33,668 nucleotides of DNA from Rhodanobacter sp. B04. GTDB taxonomy: Bacteria > Pseudomonadota > Gammaproteobacteria > Xanthomonadales > Rhodanobacteraceae. The notes below the pieces were generated by a model. That model made no database searches and was not told where the DNA came from. It saw only the letters and a program-made list of their open reading frames with translations. The position numbers were made by a program, and so were the translations under genes. Shown in pieces: positions 10,497 through 18,995 of this stretch (its first letter is position 1; every line of letters starts with the position of its first letter). The stretch lies in NCBI RefSeq assembly GCF_002001125.1, contig NZ_MUNV01000022.1:1-33668 (forward strand), written 5' to 3'.

Positions 10497-11404
10497 AGAA
10501 GCTGCATGTGGCCGCGATGCTGACAGCAGTGTGCTTGCTGGCAGGTTGCAGCGGTGCGAAGCCGAAACCGTCGCATGGCGGCAGCATGTCGGGGCAGTCC
10601 CGGACGGCGTCTTCCTCCAGCCGCGGCGACGGTTTCCGCGACGATCTCAGCCAGCCGCAGAGCAGCCGCTATCGCGACAGCAGCGACAGCGTGCCGGGTG
10701 GGCCGCCGCCGGACATCAGCAAGCTGGTCGAACCGGTGCCGAAGGTCGAGCCGCGCGCACGATACGGCAACAATTCGCCGTATACCGTGCTCGGGCAGAC
10801 ATATCGCGTACTGCCCAGCGCGCGCGGCTACGACGAGCGCGGGATCGCCTCGTTCTACGGCAACAAGTTCCACGGCTACAAGACGTCCAGCCTGGAAACC
10901 TACGACATGTACGCGTTCACCGCCGCCAGCAAGACACTGCCGTTGCCGAGTTATGCGCGTGTCACCAACCTGCAGAACGGCAAGAGCGTGATCGTGCGGG
11001 TCAACGACCGCGGCCCGTTCCACGAGGATCGGGTGATCGACCTGTCCTATGCGGCGGCGGTGAAGATCGGCGTCTGGCCCAAGGGCACCGGGCTGGTCGA
11101 GGTGCGCGGCATCGATCCGGGCGAGCCGGCGCAGGAACTGCCGCCGCCGGTGGCGGTCTCAAGCGGACAGCCCGGAATCTATCTGCAGGTGGGTGCGTTT
11201 TCCGATGCGGACAATGCCGAGCGGGTGGCCGAACGCCTGCGTCAGGCCCGGCTTGGCGAGGTGCAGGTGACCGAGACCGAAGTCAACGGCCGCCACGTGC
11301 GCCGCGTGCGGGTCGGACCGCTGGCGGATGTGGACAGTGCCGACCGGGTCAGTGCCCAGATCGAGGGCATGGGCCTGCCCAGGCCGCAGGTCGCGGTAGA
11401 CTGA
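10493..11404 (+). CDS. rlpA: RlpA, septal ring lytic transglycosylase lipoprotein
   Basis: 303 residues. It starts at the ATG within the ATGA overlap with mltB. The lipoprotein signal has lipobox LLAGC with C19 as the lipidation site. A serine-rich disordered stretch (about 20-70) is followed by the double-psi beta-barrel domain (about 115-205, RGIASFYGNKFHGYKTSS ... VIVRVNDRGPF), with the conserved aspartate D172 in NDRGPF. A C-terminal SPOR domain (about 227-303, IYLQVGAFSDADNAERVAER) binds denuded glycan strands at division sites. RlpA cleaves naked glycan in Pseudomonas aeruginosa; activity here is inferred from family membership. Confidence 0.95.
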   Translation: MKKLHVAAMLTAVCLLAGCSGAKPKPSHGGSMSGQSRTASSSSRGDGFRDDLSQPQSSRYRDSSDSVPGGPPPDISKLVEPVPKVEPRARYGNNSPYTVLGQTYRVLPSARGYDERGIASFYGNKFHGYKTSSLETYDMYAFTAASKTLPLPSYARVTNLQNGKSVIVRVNDRGPFHEDRVIDLSYAAAVKIGVWPKGTGLVEVRGIDPGEPAQELPPPVAVSSGQPGIYLQVGAFSDADNAERVAERLRQARLGEVQVTETEVNGRHVRRVRVGPLADVDSADRVSAQIEGMGLPRPQVAVD

Positions 11405-11476
11405 GCGGGTTTGTTTCAATATTTACACCTTGCGGGCAGCTGTCATGCCGGCATCAAGACTGGACTGAAGACCACG

Positions 11477-12721
11477 ATGAATTTTTTCCGCCGCACCCTG
11501 ATCCCGTTTGCCGCTGCCGCGCTGCTGCTCGGTGTTGCCGTCGCCCAGACACCGGCGCCGACCCCGCCGCGGCCATCGCCGGTGCCACGCCCGGTGGTGC
11601 CTGACGCGCCGGTGCCGCCGCCGCCGGATGTCGACGGCAAGAGCTGGGTGCTGATGGACTACGCCACCGGCCAGATCCTGGCCAGCAAGGAACCCGACCT
11701 GCGCGTGGAGCCGGCCTCGATCACCAAGATCATGACCGACTACGTGGTCTCGGCCGAGGTCGGCAACGGCAAGATCCACATGACCGATCCGGTCACCATC
11801 AGCGAGAACGCGTGGCGCGGCGGAGGCGCCGGCACCGACGGCTCCACCAGCTTCCTCAAGCTCAACAGCCAGGTGCCGCTGAAGGATCTGCTGTACGGCC
11901 TGATCATCCAGTCCGGCAACGACGCCGCGATTGCGCTGGCCGAACATTCCGCCGGCTCGGAACAGGCGTTTGCCGGCCTGATGAACGCGTATGCCAAGCA
12001 GCTAGGCATGGTCAACTCGAACTTCGAGAACGCCTCCGGCTACCCGATCGCCAACCACTACACCACGGCTCACGACGTGGCGATCCTGTCGCGTGCGCTG
12101 ATCCATGATTTCCCCGAGGACTATGCGATCTCCGCGATCAAGGAGTTCGAGTGGAACGGCATCAAGCAGCACAACCGCAACACCCTGCTGTGGCGCGACC
12201 CGAGCGTGGACGGCATCAAGACCGGACACACCGCGGCGGCGGGCTACTGCCTGGCGGCCTCGGCCAAGCAGGGCGACTCGCGCATGATCGCGATCGTGAT
12301 GGGCGCCAGCAGCGAGAAGGCGCGCGCCGACTCGGCGATGGCCCTGCTCAACTACGGTTTCCGTTTCTACGAGACGCACAAGCTGTATGACGCCGGCAAG
12401 CCGCAGGCCACGCCGCGGTTGTGGAAGGGCCAGGCCAACCAGCTGCCGATCGGCGTCGCCGACGACGTGCGGGTCACGGTCAAGCGCGGCGACTACGACA
12501 AGCTCAAGGCCACCATGGACATTCCGGCCACGCTGATCGCCCCGTTCAAGAAGGGGCAGCAGGTCGGTACGCTGCGCATCACGCTGGCCGGCCAGCCGGT
12601 GCAGACCGTGCCGCTGGTCGCGCTGGACGATGCGCCGCAGGGTGGCTTCTTCTCGCGCCTGTGGGATTCCATCCTGTTGTGGTTCCATAGCGACAAGAAG
12701 GCAGACACGGACGCGAAGTGA
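11477..12721 (+). CDS. dacC: D-alanyl-D-alanine carboxypeptidase (PBP5/6 family)
   Basis: Removes the terminal D-Ala of pentapeptide stems in the periplasm; peptidase family S11. 414 residues from the ATG at 11477, which opens a signal peptide (residues 1 to about 23, ending VAVAQ) followed by a proline-rich linker. Active-site motifs are intact: S81-I-T-K84 (catalytic serine), S146-G-N148 and K248-T-G250. The PBP5 C-terminal domain covers about 290-380. The last 30 residues contain an amphipathic membrane anchor (GGFFSRLWDSILLWFHSDKK). dacA is an equally valid name; paralogues cannot be separated by sight. Its stop overlaps the ybeD start (TGATG). The 72 bases between rlpA and this gene contain a small ATGCCGGCAT palindrome. 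Confidence 0.94.
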   Translation: MNFFRRTLIPFAAAALLLGVAVAQTPAPTPPRPSPVPRPVVPDAPVPPPPDVDGKSWVLMDYATGQILASKEPDLRVEPASITKIMTDYVVSAEVGNGKIHMTDPVTISENAWRGGGAGTDGSTSFLKLNSQVPLKDLLYGLIIQSGNDAAIALAEHSAGSEQAFAGLMNAYAKQLGMVNSNFENASGYPIANHYTTAHDVAILSRALIHDFPEDYAISAIKEFEWNGIKQHNRNTLLWRDPSVDGIKTGHTAAAGYCLAASAKQGDSRMIAIVMGASSEKARADSAMALLNYGFRFYETHKLYDAGKPQATPRLWKGQANQLPIGVADDVRVTVKRGDYDKLKATMDIPATLIAPFKKGQQVGTLRITLAGQPVQTVPLVALDDAPQGGFFSRLWDSILLWFHSDKKADTDAK

Positions 12722-13011
12722 TGCACGAGATCGACTTCAGCAAGGCCAAGCAGGAAGGCATGGGGTTCCAGTTCCCCGGTGACTTCGAGATCACCGCGGT
12801 CGGGCCAAGCAGTGCCAATCTGCCGGTTCGCGTACCGCAACTGCTGGAGCGGGCCGGGCTGCGCGTGCTGCACGAGAGCGTGCGGCATCGCCATTCCGCC
12901 GCCGGCAACTTCGTGTCGGTCACGGTGAGTTTCCATTGCGAGATGCGCGAGCAGTACGACGCGGCACATGTCGCGCTGCGCGCCGATCCGGACATCCGCT
13001 ACACGATGTAG
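12721..13011 (+). CDS. ybeD: YbeD-family protein (DUF493)
   Basis: A 96-residue small cytoplasmic protein with an ACT-like alpha/beta fold in its family. The start ATG at 12721 overlaps the dacC stop (TGATG); a GTG directly before it is in frame but unnecessary. The family pattern is visible as [14 protein letters not shown], then [11 protein letters not shown], then [20 protein letters not shown] and [18 protein letters not shown] at the end. The dacA-ybeD-lipB-lipA order is the same as in E. coli, where the exact role of YbeD is still unclear. Confidence 0.92.
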   Translation: MHEIDFSKAKQEGMGFQFPGDFEITAVGPSSANLPVRVPQLLERAGLRVLHESVRHRHSAAGNFVSVTVSFHCEMREQYDAAHVALRADPDIRYTM

Positions 13012-13059
13012 CTCGTCGCCTGCCGCGAGCCACAGCCATCCCCGTCTCAAGGTTCCTGC

Positions 13060-13737
13060 ATGTCACTGCCGTTGAAGATCCGTCGCCTTGGTCGCCAGCC
13101 GTACGAGCCGGTGTGGCAGGCGATGAGCGCGTTCACCGACAACCGCACGGCGGACACGGTCGACGAGCTGTGGTTGCTGGAGCACGATCCGGTGTTCACG
13201 CTGGGCCAGGCCGGCAAGATGGAACACGTGCTGGCGCCCGGCAACATTCCGGTGGTGCCGGTGGATCGCGGCGGCCAGGTGACCTACCACGGCCCGGGCC
13301 AGATCGTCGGCTATCCGCTGATCGACCTGCGCCGGGTCGGCGTCGGGGTGCGCGAGCTGGTCAGCAAGATCGAGCAGTCGATCATCGATACCCTTGCGCA
13401 CTGGCGCATCGACGCCGAGCGGCTGCAAGGCGCACCCGGTGTCTATGTCGGCGGTGCCAAGGTGGCTGCCCTGGGGCTGCGCGTGCGCCGCGGCTGCAGT
13501 TTCCATGGGCTGGCCTTCAACGTGGACATGGATCTGGAGCCCTATCACCGCATCAACCCCTGCGGCTACAAGGGTTTGGCGGTCACGCAAGTGTTAGACT
13601 TGGGCGGTCCGTCGCGACTGGCGGACGTCGAGGATGTACTGATTGGCGAATTCTGCCGACAGTTCGGCTTCGATGCCGAGCCGGCCGCTGCTGTCCTACC
13701 CGAACTCCCCGCCCGCGCAGCGATCCAGGCTTCCTGA
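13060..13737 (+). CDS. lipB: Octanoyl-[acyl carrier protein]:protein octanoyltransferase
   Basis: Transfers the octanoyl group from ACP to lipoyl domains, the first step of lipoate assembly. 225 residues, as expected. Family motifs include [20 protein letters not shown] and the nucleotide/acyl pocket segment [20 protein letters not shown]. The catalytic pair is present: C168 (in NPCGYKG) and K134 (in [12 protein letters not shown]). The stop overlaps the lipA start (TGATG), so the two pathway steps are translationally coupled. Confidence 0.97.
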   Translation: MSLPLKIRRLGRQPYEPVWQAMSAFTDNRTADTVDELWLLEHDPVFTLGQAGKMEHVLAPGNIPVVPVDRGGQVTYHGPGQIVGYPLIDLRRVGVGVRELVSKIEQSIIDTLAHWRIDAERLQGAPGVYVGGAKVAALGLRVRRGCSFHGLAFNVDMDLEPYHRINPCGYKGLAVTQVLDLGGPSRLADVEDVLIGEFCRQFGFDAEPAAAVLPELPARAAIQAS

Positions 13738-14741
13738 TGAGCGATACCTCCACTTCTCCGTCCCGCAGCATTCCGATCAGCGTCGTCGCCGGTACGCCCG
13801 AAAAGCAGCTGGGCAACGACAAGATCGCGCTGAACCGTGCGGGCTTCGACACCGCCATTCCCGTGCTGCGCAAGCCCAGCTGGATCCGCGTGCGACTGCC
13901 GCAGGGCAACGCCGTGCAGCAGCTGAAGGCACGCCTGCGCGAGAACGCGCTGGTGACCGTATGCGAAGAGGCGTCCTGCCCGAACATCCACGAGTGCTTC
14001 AGCAAGGGCACCGCCACCTTCATGATCCTCGGTGAGGTATGCACCCGCCGCTGCTCGTTCTGCGACGTGGCGCATGGCCGTCCCGCCGCGCCCGATCCGC
14101 TGGAGCCGGCACGCCTGGCCGAGACCATCCGCGACATGCGCCTGCGCTACGTGGTGATCACTTCGGTCGATCGCGACGACCTGCGCGACGGCGGTGCCGA
14201 ACATTTCGCCGCGTGCATCCGTGCGACGCGCCATGCCAGCCCGAGCATCAAGATCGAGATCCTGACGCCGGACTTCCGCGGCAAGGGCCGCATGGAACGT
14301 GCGCTGGAAGTGCTGAAGGATTTCCCGCCGGACGTGTTCAACCACAACCTGGAAACCGTGCCGCACCTGTATCGCGAAGTGCGACCGGGCGCCGACTACC
14401 AGTGGTCGCTGGACCTGCTCAAGCGCTTCAAGGCGCAGCATCCGGAGGTGCCGACCAAGTCCGGCATCATGCTCGGCCTGGGCGAGACCCTGGAGCAGGT
14501 GCTGGAGACCATGCGCGACTTGCGTGCGCACGACGTCGAGATGATCACGATCGGCCAGTACCTGCAGCCCACGCCGCATCACCACCCGGTGGTGCGCTAC
14601 TGGACGCCCGAAGAATTCGAGGCACTGCGCGAAGCCGGTGAGGCGATGGGTTTCCATCACGTCGCCTCCGGTCCGCTGGTGCGCTCGTCCTATCACGCCG
14701 ACCTGCAGGCCCATGCAGCCGGTGTCACCGAGTCAGTCTGA
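13737..14741 (+). CDS. lipA: Lipoyl synthase (radical SAM)
   Basis: Inserts two sulfurs into protein-bound octanoyl chains. 334 residues from the ATG overlapping the lipB stop; the frame is open further upstream, but that part is a shadow of lipB. The auxiliary cluster cysteines are C76, C81 and C87 ([12 protein letters not shown]). The radical-SAM cluster cysteines are C102, C106 and C109 (CTRRCSFC). The C-terminal serine ligand of the auxiliary cluster is in VRSSYHAD. The SAM-binding and substrate segments [10 protein letters not shown] and [12 protein letters not shown] are intact. prc follows after 8 bases. Confidence 0.98.
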   Translation: MSDTSTSPSRSIPISVVAGTPEKQLGNDKIALNRAGFDTAIPVLRKPSWIRVRLPQGNAVQQLKARLRENALVTVCEEASCPNIHECFSKGTATFMILGEVCTRRCSFCDVAHGRPAAPDPLEPARLAETIRDMRLRYVVITSVDRDDLRDGGAEHFAACIRATRHASPSIKIEILTPDFRGKGRMERALEVLKDFPPDVFNHNLETVPHLYREVRPGADYQWSLDLLKRFKAQHPEVPTKSGIMLGLGETLEQVLETMRDLRAHDVEMITIGQYLQPTPHHHPVVRYWTPEEFEALREAGEAMGFHHVASGPLVRSSYHADLQAHAAGVTESV

Positions 14742-14749
14742 GAACCTAC

Positions 14750-16993
14750 ATGAAATTTCGCCCCGCGCTGGTTTTTCTGCTTGCCTTCACCGCGACCTGT
14801 GCCTTCGCACAGTCGGCGGCCGATCTCGGTGCCGGCACAGGCAACCGCAAGGCGGCCAGTTGGCCGCTCAAGCCCACCACCGCCGAGGCGCAGGCCGCGC
14901 AGATGTCGGCGAGCTTCCTGACCCGATTCCATTACGATGCGCAGCCGCTCGACGATGCGATGTCGGCGCGGATCTACACTGCCTATTTCAAGCTGCTCGA
15001 CAGCGAGAAGGTGTTTTTCACCCAGGTCGACATGGCCAGGTTCGCACCGCTGAAGACCAAGCTCGATGACGCGATCTGGAACCAGGATCTGTCCGCGCCG
15101 TTCTCGATCTTCAACCTGTATGTGCAGCGCGCGGTCGAGCGCATGAACTATGCGCGCAGCCTGCTCAAGCAGGGTTTCGATTTCTCCGCCGACGAGAGCT
15201 ACACGTTCGATCGCAAGAATGCCGACTGGCCGAAGGATCAGGCCGCGCTGGACGATCTGTGGCGCAAGCGCACGATGAACGACTGGCTGCGCCTGAAGCT
15301 GGCGGGCAAGGACGATGCCGAGATCCGCAAGACGCTGGACAAGCGCTATGCCGGCTACATCGAGCGGGTGCGCCAGCTGGATGGCCAGGACGCGTTCCAG
15401 ACCTTCATGACCGCCTATGCCGAGACCACCGATCCGCACACCGATTATCTCGGGCCGCGTGCGGCGGAGAACTTCGACATTGCGATGAAACTGTCGCTGG
15501 AAGGCATCGGTGCGCAGCTGGAGTCGCGCGACGACTACACCATGATCGCCAAGCTGGTGCCGGGTGGCCCGGCGATCAAGTCGAACAAGTTCAAGCCGGG
15601 CGACCGCATTCTCGCGGTGGGCCAGGGCGAGAATGGTCCGCTGGTCGACGTAGTCGGCTGGCGCATCGACGATGTGACCAAGCTGATTCGCGGCAAGAAG
15701 GGCACGGTCGTGCGGCTGGAGATGCTTCCGACCGATGCCGGCCAGGACGGCAAGCACGAACTGATCACCCTGGTGCGCGACAAGATCAACCTCGAGGACG
15801 CCGCGGCCAGCAAGAAGATCATCGATATCAAGGATGGCGGCGTCACCCGCAAGATCGGCGTGATCAACCTGCCCTCGTTCTATTCCGACTTCGGCGCGCG
15901 CAGCGAAGGCGACAAGGACTTCAAGAGCACCACCCGCGACGTGGCCAAGCTGCTCGGCGAGCTGAAGGCGGCTGGCGTGCAGGGCGTGGTGGTGGATCTG
16001 CGCAACAATGGCGGCGGCTCATTGGCCGAGGCCATTTCGATGACTGGTCTGTTCATCGACAAGGGCCCGGTGGTGCAGGTGCGCAACTCGCGCGGGCATG
16101 TCGAGGTGCAGGGCAACGACGATTCGGGCATGGTGTGGAGCGGACCGCTGGCCGTGCTGGTCAATCGCGGCTCGGCTTCGGCTTCGGAGATCTTCGCCGC
16201 GGCGATCCAGGACTACCATCGCGGCCTGATCATCGGCGAGCCCACCTTCGGCAAGGGCACCGTGCAGAACCTGGTGGATCTGGACCGCATCGCCAACAAC
16301 AACAGCGAGAAGCCGCAGTACGGCGAGCTGAAGATGACCATCCAGGAGTTCTTCCGCATCAATGGCGGCTCCACCCAGCTGAAGGGAGTGACGCCGGATA
16401 TCGCGTTCCCGAAAAACGGCGACGACAAGGATTTCGGCGAATCCACCTACGACAACGCGCTGAAGTGGACGCAGATCGCGCCGGCCGACTACCAGCCGGT
16501 GGCCGACCTCAATGCCTACCTGCCGCAGCTGCAGCAAATGCATGACACGCGCGTGGCGAAGTCGCCGGCCTGGAAACTGATGCTCGACGAGCTGGCGCAG
16601 TACAAGATCATGCGCGACAAGACCTCGATCTCGCTGAACTTCGCCACCCGCGAAGCCGAGCGCAAGCAGCAGGACGCATTGCAGACCGAGTTCCGCAACC
16701 GGCACAAGGCGATCGACGGCACCGATGCGGCCCTGGCCGACGAGGACAGTGCGCTGGACGACGGCCTCGATGCGAACGAGCGCAGCCTGAAGAGCGAGCT
16801 CAAGCAGGAAAAGGACGCGAAGAAGGCGAAGGACGTTGAGCTCAACGAGACGGCACACATCCTGTTCGACGCAATCGGCCTGATCAAGGCCGATCCAAAA
16901 CTGGCCGCCGAAGTGCTGCCGTATGGCGGCAAGTTCAGCATGACGGCGATGGCCGGCGCGCCGGCGAGTGCTTCGTCGACGGAAATGCACTGA
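14750..16993 (+). CDS. prc: Tail-specific (C-terminal processing) protease Prc
   Basis: A periplasmic serine/lysine protease of family S41 that degrades proteins from the C-terminus. In E. coli it trims PBP3 and, with NlpI, removes the endopeptidase MepS. 747 residues. The signal peptide is residues 1 to about 21 (ending CAFAQ). The N-terminal helical domain is followed by a PDZ domain (about 240-330, LSLEGIGAQLES ... LVPGGPA). The catalytic dyad is S477 (in GSASASE) and K502 (in FGKGTVQ); the 25-residue spacing equals that of E. coli S452/K477. A DUF3340-type helical C-terminus (about 580-730) is rich in charged residues. It ends the wall/lipoate run and is followed by a strong terminator. 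Confidence 0.96.
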   Translation: MKFRPALVFLLAFTATCAFAQSAADLGAGTGNRKAASWPLKPTTAEAQAAQMSASFLTRFHYDAQPLDDAMSARIYTAYFKLLDSEKVFFTQVDMARFAPLKTKLDDAIWNQDLSAPFSIFNLYVQRAVERMNYARSLLKQGFDFSADESYTFDRKNADWPKDQAALDDLWRKRTMNDWLRLKLAGKDDAEIRKTLDKRYAGYIERVRQLDGQDAFQTFMTAYAETTDPHTDYLGPRAAENFDIAMKLSLEGIGAQLESRDDYTMIAKLVPGGPAIKSNKFKPGDRILAVGQGENGPLVDVVGWRIDDVTKLIRGKKGTVVRLEMLPTDAGQDGKHELITLVRDKINLEDAAASKKIIDIKDGGVTRKIGVINLPSFYSDFGARSEGDKDFKSTTRDVAKLLGELKAAGVQGVVVDLRNNGGGSLAEAISMTGLFIDKGPVVQVRNSRGHVEVQGNDDSGMVWSGPLAVLVNRGSASASEIFAAAIQDYHRGLIIGEPTFGKGTVQNLVDLDRIANNNSEKPQYGELKMTIQEFFRINGGSTQLKGVTPDIAFPKNGDDKDFGESTYDNALKWTQIAPADYQPVADLNAYLPQLQQMHDTRVAKSPAWKLMLDELAQYKIMRDKTSISLNFATREAERKQQDALQTEFRNRHKAIDGTDAALADEDSALDDGLDANERSLKSELKQEKDAKKAKDVELNETAHILFDAIGLIKADPKLAAEVLPYGGKFSMTAMAGAPASASSTEMH

Positions 16994-17010
16994 GCCACCC
17001 AGGCAATACG

Positions 17011-17040
17011 AAAAGGCAGCGCATTCGCGCTGCTTTTTTT
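17011..17040 (+). terminator. Intrinsic terminator after prc
   Basis: GCAGCGC (17016-17022) pairs with GCGCTGC (17027-17033) around a 4-base loop, followed by seven T and preceded by four A, which extend the pairing. The A-tract and T-tract make it potentially bidirectional. It closes the plus-strand cluster 18 bases after the prc stop. Its T-tract touches the stop codon of the opposing sulfotransferase gene. Confidence 0.85.
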
Positions 17041-18889
17041 ATGCGGTGTAGCCGAGCTGGTCGATCAACGGGCGCAACAGGGGAAGCACCGGTTCGAAAT
17101 GTTCGCGGTAGGCATGCCAGCGGTTGACCGCCCCGGGGTTGATGCCCTGGATCACCTGGGCGTAGCTTGGCGTGCTGATGAAGCGCTTGTTGCGCGCGTG
17201 TTCGGCGAAGCGCGCCATGGGCGAGGCGTCGGCGACTTCGAGGAACTGCCCCAGCCGCGCGACGTGATCGTCAAACTGGCTGACCACCGACTCGTAGCGC
17301 CACTCCAGCACGCGTGGCGCGAACACTTCCACGTGCCGTTGCCAGTGCTCGAAGGCCTGCACATATCCGCGTGCCAGGCGCTGCAGCGACGAACACAGCA
17401 CCATGAAGGCCGGTGAGCGGAACGACTGCATGTAGCAGCTGAGCAGCACGTCGCATGGATGGCGCAGGCACAGGATGATGCGCGCCTGCGGGAACAGCCG
17501 CATGATCATCGGCAGGCACAGCATGTTGAGCGGATTCTTGTCCACCAGCCGATGCTGGCCGAGGTCGGGCACGATCTGTGCGACCCGGCGGAAGTACACC
17601 GCGCGCAGTTGATCCGCTTCGCTCGCGCTGAGGCTGGCCAGGTCGGCAGGATAGTGCTGGCCGGTCATTTCCATGCCCTCGATCAGGTCATGGATGAAGG
17701 CGCGCTCGTCCATCGAGCGGAAATCGGGGTGTGCATCCAGCATCTGCTCCAACAGGGTCGTACCCGAGCGCGGAAAGCCGACCACGAAAACAGGCTGGTG
17801 CCGATCGGCCAGAGTAGGCAACGGTTTCCATCCCCGGTAGGCCGTGTGGTCGACATGGTGATGGGTCATCTGCAAGGGCATGCTGTCCGGCTGCATCAGC
17901 TCCGGCACGATGGCTTGGGCAATATTCAGCTGGGCGGCATGGGCGGTCTGCAACGCCGGCCATACCTCGCCGTGTCGACCCATCCGGCTGCTGGCCGCGG
18001 CCAGGCCAAAGGCGGCGCTGGCGCGGTGCTGGTCATCGAGGGTGAGCGCAAGCACCCGGCGATAGAGCGCCGCGGCGGCAGCGTAGTCGGCGTCGCGCAT
18101 GGCCAGTGCAGCGTGTGCGCTCCAGCCTTCTGCGCGCGCATCGTCGCCCGGTGGCAGCTGGTCGAGAACCTCCAGTGGCAACTGCTGCAGTTCCTGGCGC
18201 GCGCGATCGAGCTGGTTGCTGCGTTCGTGGAGTACCGACCGCTGGGCGGCGATGCGCAGCCGCATGATCCCGGCTGCCGCTCCATCGGGTAGCTGCGCAC
18301 GGGCCAGCGTGCCGAGCGCGATTTCAAGTTCGCCCTGGGCGGACAGCATCGCGGCAAGGGTCAGCGCCTGTTCGCCCGACTGGGCCGGCCAGCCGGCGGC
18401 GCCGGCCAGCATGGCCTGCTGGCCCTCGTTGTCGCCACCGACGTAGCAGGCGTGTGCGGCCTGCAGGCGGGCTTCGATGAACTGTGGCGACAGATGTACC
18501 GCATCCATCAGTGCCTGCCGGGCCAGCACCCAACGCCGTTGCTGCAGATGCAGCAGGCCGAGGTTGTAGTGCAGTTCGGCATCGTCCGGCGCCAGCGAGA
18601 GCGCCGTCAGGAACGCGTGCTCGGCTGCGGCCATGTCGCCGTCCTGGCGGCAGGCGAGCCCTAGATTGTTCCAGTACGCGGACACCTGCGGCCGCATGCG
18701 CGTCAGTGCCCCGAACGCGCTTGCTGCCTGCCGGTAGCGCGCGCAGGCGTATCGGGCGAGACCGAGCCAAAGCAGGGCCGGTTCGTCCGTTTCAGTCGCG
18801 CCTTCGCCGAGGGCGATGACTCGCTCCATGTCGCCAGCACCGTAGGCGCTGCTCATCGCCTCGGCGAGGCTGTGGGTGGGTGCGGGCAT
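17039..18889 (-). CDS. TPR-repeat sulfotransferase
   Basis: 616 residues from the ATG at 18889 (MPAPTHSLAEAM), which has GGAAAGG just upstream. A TTG 13 codons further upstream is in frame but lies inside a terminator-like hairpin, so I did not use it. The N-terminal half (about 20-190, with weaker repeats to about 335) carries TPR repeats such as AYWNNLGLACRQDGDMAAAE and LHYNLGLLHLQQRRWVLARQ. The C-terminal part (about 365-610) is a PAPS-dependent sulfotransferase fold. The 5'-phosphosulfate loop is FPRSGTTLLEQM (R374), and a 3'-phosphate segment RHPCDVLLSCYMQSF is present. The acceptor is unknown. It lies downstream of the TonB-dependent receptor on the same strand, separated by a hairpin. 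Cytoplasmic; no signal peptide. Confidence 0.88.
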   Translation of the reverse strand: MPAPTHSLAEAMSSAYGAGDMERVIALGEGATETDEPALLWLGLARYACARYRQAASAFGALTRMRPQVSAYWNNLGLACRQDGDMAAAEHAFLTALSLAPDDAELHYNLGLLHLQQRRWVLARQALMDAVHLSPQFIEARLQAAHACYVGGDNEGQQAMLAGAAGWPAQSGEQALTLAAMLSAQGELEIALGTLARAQLPDGAAAGIMRLRIAAQRSVLHERSNQLDRARQELQQLPLEVLDQLPPGDDARAEGWSAHAALAMRDADYAAAAALYRRVLALTLDDQHRASAAFGLAAASSRMGRHGEVWPALQTAHAAQLNIAQAIVPELMQPDSMPLQMTHHHVDHTAYRGWKPLPTLADRHQPVFVVGFPRSGTTLLEQMLDAHPDFRSMDERAFIHDLIEGMEMTGQHYPADLASLSASEADQLRAVYFRRVAQIVPDLGQHRLVDKNPLNMLCLPMIMRLFPQARIILCLRHPCDVLLSCYMQSFRSPAFMVLCSSLQRLARGYVQAFEHWQRHVEVFAPRVLEWRYESVVSQFDDHVARLGQFLEVADASPMARFAEHARNKRFISTPSYAQVIQGINPGAVNRWHAYREHFEPVLPLLRPLIDQLGYTA

Positions 18890-18928
18890 GCCTTTCCGAT
18901 CGATTGTCTGCCGGCCTTCATTATGCAA

Positions 18929-18959
18929 GAGGGGTCGCGGGAATATCTCGCGACCCCTC
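18929..18959 (-). terminator. Terminator-like hairpin after the TonB-dependent receptor gene
   Basis: A perfect 11-bp inverted repeat (18929-18939 with 18949-18959, 9-base loop) lies 37 bases beyond the receptor stop on the minus strand and 40 bases before the sulfotransferase start. Only a short CT-rich stretch follows on the minus strand, so read-through into the sulfotransferase gene is likely. It may act as an attenuator or an mRNA-stabilising structure that sets unequal expression of the pair. Confidence 0.6.
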
Positions 18960-18995
18960 CGGGTTGTCGTGGAACTTCCCAGCCGGTTCAGCCGA

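Noticed and set aside
18890..18928. TTG start adding 13 residues to the sulfotransferase
   Set aside because: The TTG lies at the edge of the terminator-like hairpin. The ATG at 18889 with GGAAAGG is more plausible.
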